DNA from: an uncultured Spirochaetaceae bacterium
GTDB lineage: Bacteria; Spirochaetota; Spirochaetia; Sphaerochaetales; Sphaerochaetaceae
Reading direction: 5' to 3'
NCBI GenBank assembly: GCA_944392705.1
Contig: CALXXO010000002.1
Location: forward strand, 1-50,276
DNA: 50,276 nt
Positions 7,429 to 14,265 of this stretch are shown here, piece by piece. The position numbers and the translations under genes are program-made. Position 1 is the stretch's first letter, and every line of letters starts with the position of its first letter. The notes below the pieces were generated by a model, which saw only the letters and a program-made list of their open reading frames with translations, was not told the origin of the DNA and did not search any database.

Positions 7429-8369
7429 TTGCCTTTTTCACTCCATGCTTTTGAGACCGTATGGGAAACATTTGCGATTTTATGCATCACTTCCTGCTTG
7501 AATCCTTTTTCTCCATCTTCGAGATATTTCCTCGGGTCATAAAGATCTGAATGTTCCAGGAGGTTCCTTCGAACTCCTTCTGTGAAGCATAGGAAGTTGT
7601 CAACATCCATGTTTGCTTTGCATATGCCAAGTTCTCCGCATTTTGCTATATCTGATTCTGCGCAGTTCCTCATATAAGGAACGGTGCCGCCAAGCTTGTT
7701 GACTCTATCAATCAAATCAGGAGGTAAACTGGCTGCGCCATGGAGCACAAGCGGAAAGCTCGGAAGTTTCTCATGAATTGATTTAAGTACTTCAAATGAA
7801 AAAGGAAGGTAATCTTCTGCCATAACACCGCCATGGGAAGTCCCTGCCGAGATGGCAAGAGAAGTGCAGTTTGTTTCCAGTACGAATTTAAGAGCAGCTT
7901 CTGGATCTGTATATTCCGCGTGTCCAGAGAATACAAGATCTTCGAATCCTGGAATTCTCCCTAACTCTGCTTCAACGGCAACATCATAATCTCCGGCAGC
8001 TTTAACAACACGCTCCGTTTCTTTTATATTTTCATTGAAACTCAGAGGCGAACCATCAAACATTACGCCGCTGAACCCCATCTTCATGGCTTCTATTGCA
8101 GCCGATGGAGTAGGGCAATGGTCATGGTTGAACGCAACCGGGATATCATAATCCATCGCCATGCTTTTCATGTATGCAAGGAATTTGATTGGATTCCTCA
8201 CATACTGTCTCCCGCCCATTGATAGTTGCACGATTACAGGTGAGTGTAATTCAGATGCTCCCTCAAGAACGGCAATTAAAGTTTCGGTATTGAAGACATT
8301 GAACGCAGGCACAAGATATTTCCCTTTCAATGCACTGCTCAACATTTTTTTCATTGTGACTACAGACAA
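7425..8369 (-). CDS. Class II fructose/tagatose-bisphosphate aldolase
   Basis: A 314-aa zinc-dependent class II aldolase. Visible features: FNHDHCPT (H82, D83, H84, catalytic Asp and zinc ligands), VEAELGRIPG, SAGTSHGGVM and VLHGAASLP, in family order and spacing. It cleaves a ketose bisphosphate to DHAP and glyceraldehyde 3-phosphate; GatY/KbaY-type tagatose-bisphosphate aldolases are close relatives. The start is a TTG at 8369, placed 5 bases after a strong AAGGAGG; the next ATG is too far from it. It is the first gene of the operon, and a LacI-type operator (8381-8400) abuts the SD, so repressor binding would block the start of transcription. Confidence 0.9.
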   Translation of the reverse strand: MSVVTMKKMLSSALKGKYLVPAFNVFNTETLIAVLEGASELHSPVIVQLSMGGRQYVRNPIKFLAYMKSMAMDYDIPVAFNHDHCPTPSAAIEAMKMGFSGVMFDGSPLSFNENIKETERVVKAAGDYDVAVEAELGRIPGFEDLVFSGHAEYTDPEAALKFVLETNCTSLAISAGTSHGGVMAEDYLPFSFEVLKSIHEKLPSFPLVLHGAASLPPDLIDRVNKLGGTVPYMRNCAESDIAKCGELGICKANMDVDNFLCFTEGVRRNLLEHSDLYDPRKYLEDGEKGFKQEVMHKIANVSHTVSKAWSEKGK

Positions 8370-8380
8370 AACATCCTCCT

Positions 8381-8400
8381 TATAGTAATCGATTTCTATT
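8381..8400. promoter_or_regulatory. LacI-type operator O1 (sugar operon promoter)
   Basis: Contains TAGTAATCGATTTCTA, an imperfect palindrome centred on CG as LacI-family operators are. The same 20-bp sequence is at 8533-8552, and a one-centre-base variant is near the lacI start. It overlaps a possible -10 TACAAT (minus strand, 8398-8403) and abuts the aldolase SD. Confidence 0.8.
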
Positions 8401-8532
8401 GTAATCAGAGTTTTGCAATCTATTTAATTGTTTATAGCAGAAAGATAAATTCCATTTGCTTTTCCCTTGTGATATAAGCAGAGAATGATTGGGTGTTTTT
8501 GTGGTGAAAAGAATGAAATTTTCTGTAGATAC

Positions 8533-8552
8533 TATAGTAATCGATTTCTATT
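8533..8552. promoter_or_regulatory. LacI-type operator O2 (upstream auxiliary)
   Basis: Identical over 20 bp to O1 and 152 bp from it centre to centre. It sits just past the lacI stop codon. The pair could support DNA looping by a tetrameric repressor. Confidence 0.75.
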
Positions 8553-8573
8553 CTATCCAAAATAATACTCCTT

Positions 8574-9608
8574 TTACCATTGCTTTTCATTTCGAAGATC
8601 CTTGACCGAAACACCTTCATGAAGTTCCGGTATAAGGATTATATCCTGTCCATTTGACTGCTTGTTTCCATTTAACATTGATAGAATCCTTTCTCCTCCC
8701 AGTTTTCCCATATAAAGGCTGTCCTGGAACAGGGATGTGATTTCTGGTCCAAACAGAAAATCCGAAAAACCAAAGCTTACAAGTGACAGTTCATCTCCGA
8801 TTTTTATCCCCAGCTCAAGGCAGGCTTTAAGAACACCGGCTAGTTTTACATTGTTTGCTGCAAAGAGGGCTGTAGGACGTTCTGATTTTGGTTTTGACAT
8901 CAGATTCATTGTCCATTTATATGCACCATCCGATGTTGAATCTGAAGGGCTGTTCCATTCGGGATTATTCTCCAGTCCTGCGTCAGCAATAGCTTCCAGA
9001 AATCCTTGATACCTGTCACGGCCATTAATATTATCTAGAGACACGTTTACGATGCCTATATTCTTATGTCCATAGGAAATAAGATAATTCGTAATCTTTT
9101 TCGCACCTTCTTTGTTATCCCAGATGATTTTTGTCAGATTACAATCTTGCAAAGGGCGGTCAATGAGGACAATCGGGGTTCCTTCTCTTGCGATTGACTC
9201 TAGATATTTGCCATTGGTATCGCTGCTGGCGACAATGAGTCCATCAACTCTTCTTTCGACGAGTGAGTCGATTATCTTATGTTCCTTTTCTGCTTTTCCA
9301 TCAGTGCAAGAAAGGACCAGATTGTATCCAGAAGTTGATATTTCTTTCTCCAGACCTTTTGCTGCCTCCATGAAGAATGCGTTTGTTATATCAGGAATTA
9401 CAATTGCTATCAGATTTGATTTGCGGCTCCTAAGGCTTCTTGCTATGAAGTTTGTGCGATAGTTCAGATCCTTTACAGCCTTGTCTATACGAGCTCTTGT
9501 TTCCGAACTGACAGGATAATCACTATTAAGCGCTCTTGAGACAGTTGCTGCTGATACGCCTGCTCGTTCTGCAATCTCATAAATAGTGACTCTTTTTTCT
9601 TCTTTCAT
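8574..9608 (-). CDS. LacI-family transcriptional repressor
   Basis: A 344-aa regulator. The N-terminal helix-turn-helix is VTIYEIAERAGVSAATVSRALN (residues 7-28), followed by the hinge helix with the LRSRKSNLIAIVIPD junction. The rest is a periplasmic-binding-like effector domain (DITNAFFMEAAKGLE, DGLIVASS, VLIDRP). It sits directly upstream of, and in line with, the sugar operon. Three copies of one palindromic operator (O1, O2, O3) lie around its own promoter and the operon promoter, so it very likely controls both. The start ATG has AGGA upstream. The inducer is probably a sugar or sugar phosphate of the pathway. Confidence 0.95.
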   Translation of the reverse strand: MKEEKRVTIYEIAERAGVSAATVSRALNSDYPVSSETRARIDKAVKDLNYRTNFIARSLRSRKSNLIAIVIPDITNAFFMEAAKGLEKEISTSGYNLVLSCTDGKAEKEHKIIDSLVERRVDGLIVASSDTNGKYLESIAREGTPIVLIDRPLQDCNLTKIIWDNKEGAKKITNYLISYGHKNIGIVNVSLDNINGRDRYQGFLEAIADAGLENNPEWNSPSDSTSDGAYKWTMNLMSKPKSERPTALFAANNVKLAGVLKACLELGIKIGDELSLVSFGFSDFLFGPEITSLFQDSLYMGKLGGERILSMLNGNKQSNGQDIILIPELHEGVSVKDLRNEKQW

Positions 9609-9617
9609 GGCTTTTCC

Positions 9618-9637
9618 TGTAGTAATCGGTTTCTATT
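9618..9637. promoter_or_regulatory. LacI-type operator O3 (lacI autoregulation)
   Basis: TAGTAATCGGTTTCTA differs from O1 and O2 at the centre. It lies between the lacI -10 and start codon and covers the predicted transcription start, so the repressor should limit its own synthesis. Confidence 0.75.
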
Positions 9638-9640
9638 AAA

Positions 9641-9668
9641 AGAGTATCCGCTATTTCCAAATTGTCAA
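9641..9668 (-). promoter_or_regulatory. lacI promoter
   Basis: Minus strand: perfect -35 TTGACA (9663-9668), 16-bp spacer, and a weak -10 TACTCT (9641-9646). The predicted start falls inside operator O3. Confidence 0.55.
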
Positions 9669-9785
9669 CAATTCTTTTTGTCTTTGATAATCGTTTTATT
9701 CCCTCTAGGAGGGTCTTTATCAATTTTCGAAAAGGGAATTGTATGTATCATTACATATGCTGATAAGCCTTTAGGCCAATGAAAA

Positions 9786-9842
9786 TTTACCTACGATAGG
9801 TAAAAATTATTACCTATAGAAATTAAAAATTTTTACCTATAG
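9786..9842 (+). promoter_or_regulatory. 34-bp composite element plus extra half-site upstream of ATPase copy 2
   Basis: 9786-9819 matches 785-818 (read on the minus strand) at 29 of 34 positions. It holds a perfect palindrome TTACCTA-CGA-TAGGTAA (9787-9803) and TTACCTATAG (9810-9819). A further TTTTACCTATAG copy is at 9831-9842, just before the -35 box. Confidence 0.65.
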
Positions 9843-9844
9843 CC

Positions 9845-9873
9845 TTGTTGTGATGAGAATCCTGTTTTAGAAT
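9845..9873 (+). promoter_or_regulatory. Leaderless-type promoter of ATPase copy 2
   Basis: TTGTTG (9845-9850), 17-bp spacer, TAGAAT (9868-9873), then six bases to the ATG at 9880. No Shine-Dalgarno is present. Confidence 0.5.
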
Positions 9874-9879
9874 CATCGT

Positions 9880-11166
9880 ATGGGAAAGAATGCAAATTAC
9901 CTTCCGCGATTAATAGATTCGCAGATACAGGATAGGCTTAGCTGGAAAGGTGCAGTCTGTGTTGAAGGTCCGAAATGGTGTGGAAAGACATGGGCGTGCC
10001 AAGAACAGGCCAAAAGTGCTTTCCTCGTATCTTCACCAGCTAGGAATTTCAGTAACAGGATGCTTGCGGAAATGGATCCTATGTTGGCTCTTGAAGGGGA
10101 GAGCCCGCATCTTATCGATGAATGGCAGGAGGTTCCCTCTATCTGGGATGCAGTGAGAATGGAAGTCGATAAACGTGGTGGATATGGTCATTTCCTGTTG
10201 ACCGGTTCATCGACGCCGCGTGTCAAAGGAGTTCTTCATAGTGGGACAGGTAGGATAACCAAGCTGCGAATGCACAGCATGAGTCTCTATGAGACTGGCG
10301 ATTCAACAGGCTCTGTTTCCATACAGAGTATGTTTGATGGTAGTTTTTCCAGCCATATGACCGGTGAGGTGGATATAAGAGAAATCGCTCGGTTCATAAC
10401 ACGCGGAGGATGGCCAGGTATATTGAAGCTCAACGAGAAAGCTGCATTGCAGAATGCCCGGGATTATATTGCAAGTTTTCTTGAAGAGGATATTTTTCAC
10501 ATAGGAGATGAACGTTCTTATCGGGATATCAGAAAAATAAGATATCTTTTGGAATCTCTTGCACGCAATGAATCAACGACAGCTTCGGTATCAAAACTGA
10601 GCATGGATATTGCCCAGGCAACCGAAACTGAATTAAAGCACAACACAGTGAATGAATATCTTGAATTACTCCAGCGTTGTTTTCTTGTTGAGGATCAGCG
10701 GGCATTCTCATTTTCTTCCAGATCGGCAAAAAGACTGAAGCAAGCTCCTAAAAGGCATCTTGCAGATCCTTCTCTTTCCTGTGCTTTGCTGTCGCTTACT
10801 CCTGATAGATTGATTGGTGATTTGCGTACTTTCGGTTTCATGTTTGAAGCACTTGTCGAGCACGATCTAAATGTATATGCACAAGCATTGGATGGGGAGC
10901 TGTATCACTATCAGGATTATGGAAATTCCGAAATTGATGCAGTTCTGAAACTTTATGATGGAAGATGGGGTGCATTTGAAGTCAAGCTTGGGGCTTCTCA
11001 GATTGATAATGCTGCAAAGAATCTCCTGTTGATTGATAGGAAGATAAAAGAGGATAACCCTGAAAATGCTCCATCGTTCCTCTGTGTGATATGCGGACTC
11101 GTTAATGCCGCATATAGAAGAGATGATGGAGTCTATGTAGTGCCAGTTACCGCTTTAAAACCATAA
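9880..11166 (+). CDS. AAA ATPase of the DUF4143 family, copy 2
   Basis: Complete 428-aa member of the family that starts with an AAA ATPase domain and ends with DUF4143. Walker A is GPKWCGKTW (residues 30-38), Walker B is LIDEW (78-82), and the sensor-like LLTGSSTPR follows. The C-terminal part contains EIDAV..GAFEVKLG, resembling a PD-(D/E)XK nuclease core. It is a close paralogue of the gene at the left edge. No role is established for the family; roles linked to DNA, toxins or transcriptional switching have been guessed. The gene stands alone, begins without an SD, and is preceded by the shared 34-bp element. It converges with the aldo/keto reductase gene. Confidence 0.9.
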   Translation: MGKNANYLPRLIDSQIQDRLSWKGAVCVEGPKWCGKTWACQEQAKSAFLVSSPARNFSNRMLAEMDPMLALEGESPHLIDEWQEVPSIWDAVRMEVDKRGGYGHFLLTGSSTPRVKGVLHSGTGRITKLRMHSMSLYETGDSTGSVSIQSMFDGSFSSHMTGEVDIREIARFITRGGWPGILKLNEKAALQNARDYIASFLEEDIFHIGDERSYRDIRKIRYLLESLARNESTTASVSKLSMDIAQATETELKHNTVNEYLELLQRCFLVEDQRAFSFSSRSAKRLKQAPKRHLADPSLSCALLSLTPDRLIGDLRTFGFMFEALVEHDLNVYAQALDGELYHYQDYGNSEIDAVLKLYDGRWGAFEVKLGASQIDNAAKNLLLIDRKIKEDNPENAPSFLCVICGLVNAAYRRDDGVYVVPVTALKP

Positions 11167-11184
11167 GAGCGGTATTGCCGCTCT
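11166..11184. terminator. Weak bidirectional hairpin between convergent genes
   Basis: AGAGCGG (11166-11172) pairs with CCGCTCT (11178-11184) around a 5-nt loop, between the ATPase stop and the convergent reductase stop. Only short T-rich tracts flank it. Confidence 0.4.
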
Positions 11185-11197
11185 CATGGATTGGGTT

Positions 11198-12310
11198 TTA
11201 GTTGCAGAGTTTGTCTTCTGCGGTTGCAAGAAGCTCTCTTATTGGAAGATGCTGTGGGCATTCCTTCTCACACCTTCCACATTTGATGCAGTCCGATGCT
11301 CTCCCAGATTTGCCCTCGCTTATCATTGTGCTGTACTCGTTTTTCGGTTTTTCCTTGTTGTTCATGACAGCTTCATCATTGAGAAGACGGAAGATATCTG
11401 GGATTGCAATTTTCTTGGGACAGCCCGGTGTGCAGTATCTGCATGAAGTGCACTGGATTACCTGCAGCTCTTCGACACGTTTCTTAACTTCTCTGACAGC
11501 TTCCATCTCCTCTTCCGAAAGCTTCTGGAGAGGGGAGAAGGTTGAGATGTTCTCTTCGAGCTGTTCCATTGTGCTCATGCCTGAAAGGACAGCAAGGACA
11601 CCCTCCAGCCCTGCCGCGAAACGGAGTGCATAAGATGCTGGCGAAGCAGATGTGAAAGGCTCTGTTATCTTAGGAGAGAGGTTGGAAAGCAGACCGCCTT
11701 TAACCGGCTCCATGATGATAATAGGCTTATTATGTTTCCTTGCGACTTCATAAATCCCTTCTGACTGCACCTTTGGATTTGTCCAGTCGAGATAGTTTAT
11801 CTGAAGCTGCACGAACTCTGTTTCGGGGTGTTCTGTAAGCACTTTGTCCAAAAATTCAGGAGTATCATGGAAAGAGAAGCCGAAATGCTTTATTTTCCCT
11901 TCTTTCTTCAGCTTCATGCAGTATGACCATGCATCGTACTTATCATAAATCTTCAGATTCTCTTCCTTCATGCTGTGAAGGAGGTAGAAATCGAAATATT
12001 CAAGACCTGTACGCTCAAGTTGCACATTGAACATCTTTTCCGGAGTGAGCTCTTCTGAAAGGAACCATCCTGACATTTTAGATGCCAGTGTGTATTTATC
12101 CCTGTCGTATCTGTCCCCGATAGTTTTCTTGAATATCTCCTCGGACCCCGGATAGGCGTATGCCGTATCGAAATAAGTGAAGCCATGTTCGATGAAACGG
12201 TCGACCATGCATTCCGTCTCTTTCTGGTCTATTTTTCCGCTTCCATCTTTCGGAAGTCTCATCAGCCCGAACCCGAGCTTGCCTTTATTCAGCTGAAACA
12301 AATCATCCAT
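11198..12310 (-). CDS. Aldo/keto reductase with C-terminal ferredoxin-like 4Fe-4S domain
   Basis: A 370-aa cytosolic oxidoreductase. The N-terminal 260 residues form an aldo/keto reductase barrel (GFGLMRLP; FDTAYAYPGSEE with catalytic Asp and Tyr; the SKMSGW lysine). The C-terminal part holds two cysteine clusters, CTSCRYCTPGC and CIKCGRCEKEC, for iron-sulfur clusters. This architecture is widespread in anaerobes; substrates are usually unknown. It lies 19 bp after the nuclease gene but also has TATAAT (12317-12322) exactly six bases before its ATG and no SD, so it may have its own leaderless promoter. Confidence 0.93.
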   Translation of the reverse strand: MDDLFQLNKGKLGFGLMRLPKDGSGKIDQKETECMVDRFIEHGFTYFDTAYAYPGSEEIFKKTIGDRYDRDKYTLASKMSGWFLSEELTPEKMFNVQLERTGLEYFDFYLLHSMKEENLKIYDKYDAWSYCMKLKKEGKIKHFGFSFHDTPEFLDKVLTEHPETEFVQLQINYLDWTNPKVQSEGIYEVARKHNKPIIIMEPVKGGLLSNLSPKITEPFTSASPASYALRFAAGLEGVLAVLSGMSTMEQLEENISTFSPLQKLSEEEMEAVREVKKRVEELQVIQCTSCRYCTPGCPKKIAIPDIFRLLNDEAVMNNKEKPKNEYSTMISEGKSGRASDCIKCGRCEKECPQHLPIRELLATAEDKLCN

Positions 12311-12316
12311 ATTCAG

Positions 12317-12322
12317 ATTATA
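12317..12322 (-). promoter_or_regulatory. -10 element of a leaderless promoter for the aldo/keto reductase
   Basis: Perfect TATAAT on the minus strand, six bases before the ATG at 12310, in a 19-bp intergenic gap lacking an SD. The -35 region is weak. Confidence 0.45.
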
Positions 12323-12329
12323 CCCTTAA

Positions 12330-13328
12330 TCATACAAGACCGATAGCTTCTGCTATCTCGGTAATCCCAAGAAGGTTGAAAACTTCTTCTTTTATCTCGA
12401 CAAACACTCCGACAGCAGCATTCAGAACCTTGTCTGCAGGGGAGGAAGATGGCGCTGTATAATCGAGCTCGGAGGGGTCTGCAGTTTCTCCTGTTGGTAA
12501 GAATCCCGTGAAATTCCACGAAGAAGTGCTCATCCTGCTCTCTATTTCCTCCTCCTGGTCATCCGGAAGTGCAGGGTAGAAGTCTATGCCTGTAATCTCT
12601 TCCACATCATCAACTGTCATCGCGAAACTCTGCAGTGACTTATCCGAGTTCTCGTTCGGAAGGACGAATCCGATTGCCTTTATATCTGGGTCGGTATAAT
12701 CGAGGACGACTTTATAGAACCGCTTTGGAACCGCGACCTCGTTCTCCCCGATAGTCTCGTACGGTCCGTCTGTGAGGACAGGGCCTGTCACCACATACAC
12801 CTTCTCGTTTTCATAGGCCATAGTCCTCACAACCGCTTCAAGATCCGCCCATATACCTCTGTTGAAAGATGGTTCCTGTGGACACATATTGGATAGATAG
12901 AAAGTGTCGCTCATGGCATCTTCGGACCATTTAAAATCCGCCGCCGGTGCCATATGCCCTCTGTCATATCCCGATCCTTTGTAGTCATCGAGGGATGCAG
13001 AACCAGTGCGTAAATCAGGGTCAGCCTTGAAGCTGTCGCTCCTTTCCTCCCCGCCGAGGACCTCAGCCCTTGTGAGTGAATATGCTACATAAGATGGGAG
13101 TTCATATTCCTCATTGTATGAGAGCGTATATCCTGTGTGCGTGATTATCTGCTCGCCTGGAATCGGGGCGGGAAGTTCCAGATTCTGGATCTCTCCATCT
13201 GCCGTGATTCCGCTTTCCTCCGATGCCGGCGTTATGAAACAGAGGACGATGAACAGAATGATTAGTACAAGCAGTGTTATCAGGAGCTTTTTGAGCTTAC
13301 TGCTTTTCTTTTTCCTCTTCTTTGCCAT
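12330..13328 (-). CDS. Membrane-anchored DNA/RNA non-specific endonuclease (NUC1 family)
   Basis: A 332-aa protein. The very basic N-terminus (residues 1-14) precedes one membrane segment (about 15-33), placing the enzyme outside the cytoplasm. The nuclease core has YDRGHMAPAADF with the catalytic DRGH (122-125) and FNRGIW with the metal-binding Asn (156), the hallmarks of the Serratia nuclease/EndoG family. These degrade DNA and RNA, here probably for nucleotide scavenging or attack on extracellular DNA. AAAAGGAG lies six bases before the ATG. It follows the CPBP protease gene by 13 bp. Confidence 0.93.
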   Translation of the reverse strand: MAKKRKKKSSKLKKLLITLLVLIILFIVLCFITPASEESGITADGEIQNLELPAPIPGEQIITHTGYTLSYNEEYELPSYVAYSLTRAEVLGGEERSDSFKADPDLRTGSASLDDYKGSGYDRGHMAPAADFKWSEDAMSDTFYLSNMCPQEPSFNRGIWADLEAVVRTMAYENEKVYVVTGPVLTDGPYETIGENEVAVPKRFYKVVLDYTDPDIKAIGFVLPNENSDKSLQSFAMTVDDVEEITGIDFYPALPDDQEEEIESRMSTSSWNFTGFLPTGETADPSELDYTAPSSSPADKVLNAAVGVFVEIKEEVFNLLGITEIAEAIGLV

Positions 13329-13341
13329 AGAAAACTCCTTT

Positions 13342-14220
13342 TCAGCTTTTCCTTCCGATGGAGAACCCCGGAAGGCATTTTCCGCTTCTGAGACATATTA
13401 TATAGATGATTGAGAATACCAGTATTGTCTCTACGAGAGTTGCAATGCTCCCCGCGCTGTCTGCAATCAGCAATGTTTGGGTCGGCATCGAGGACCCCCT
13501 GTAGTTTATGACAAGGGCTATGAAGAGATTGTTCGCCGTATGCATCGCAGTTGAAGCTTCAAAGCCATCTGTCGCAAGCGATAAAAGCATTGCCAGACTG
13601 CCCCAGAGAAAGTAGCAGAGCACTGGAATCACCATTGAGCTAGCGTTTGTCACTTCCGCGTTCCATAGATGGGGTATTGTGAATATGATTCCGCTTATTA
13701 CAGCAAGCGGTATGCTCTCCAGCCATGATTCAGGAAGCCTGTCTTTGTATGCTATTCTCGCAGGAAGCGCCCTAAAAAATACTTCCTCAGATATAGTCTG
13801 CAGCGGGGTAAGTATAAGGACTGGAATGATAAACGGAAGGTACTCTGAGAGCCCTGTGCCGCTTCTTTCCACACCCCCGGATGCAAGTGGGGATATGACA
13901 GCCATCAGAAGCAGATAAATTGCTCCAATCTGGAACGCAAAGCGGAATCTGAATACTCCTGCAGAGCCTGAAAGAAGTTTTCGCAGATTCCCTTTCAGCA
14001 GGAACTTCGAGGATAGAAGCAAGGAGAGGAACATAAGTATGTATGGCACATGAACGCCGATATACATAGCTACTCCCTGCAGGCTTTCCGGGAGAGATAG
14101 CATAAGGCGCATGGCAACAAGTGCCGCAACCGGTCCTATTGCTAGCCAGCAAGTCAGGGCAACGACCAGGGTTAATACACAAAGAACCGCATTGAATCTA
14201 TCTTCTTCCTGCTTTTCCAT
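13342..14220 (-). CDS. CPBP family intramembrane metalloprotease (CAAX/Abi)
   Basis: A 292-aa multi-spanning membrane protein. The family motifs are in order: EE..xR as SEEVFFR (E145, E146, R150), FTIPHLW (H184), and HTANN (H227, N230/N231). The family includes prenyl-CAAX proteases and bacteriocin self-immunity proteins; the substrate here is unknown. It is first of a minus-strand set with the nuclease and aldo/keto reductase. Only 45 bp separate it from the divergent addB-like gene. Its start has no SD; an extended -10 TGC-TAATCT lies six bases before the ATG. Confidence 0.9.
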   Translation of the reverse strand: MEKQEEDRFNAVLCVLTLVVALTCWLAIGPVAALVAMRLMLSLPESLQGVAMYIGVHVPYILMFLSLLLSSKFLLKGNLRKLLSGSAGVFRFRFAFQIGAIYLLLMAVISPLASGGVERSGTGLSEYLPFIIPVLILTPLQTISEEVFFRALPARIAYKDRLPESWLESIPLAVISGIIFTIPHLWNAEVTNASSMVIPVLCYFLWGSLAMLLSLATDGFEASTAMHTANNLFIALVINYRGSSMPTQTLLIADSAGSIATLVETILVFSIIYIICLRSGKCLPGFSIGRKS

Positions 14221-14226
14221 GCGGTG

Positions 14227-14259
14227 AGATTAGCACATAGCCATTTTTTATCCTATAAT
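14227..14259. promoter_or_regulatory. Divergent overlapping leaderless promoters (CPBP protease / addB-like)
   Basis: Plus strand: TTAGCA (14230-14235), 18 bp, TATAAT (14254-14259), six bases, ATG 14266. Minus strand: TGC-TAATCT (-10 at 14227-14232), six bases, ATG 14220. The minus -10 overlaps the plus -35, so the two promoters should compete. Confidence 0.55.
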
Positions 14260-14265
14260 CCCACC

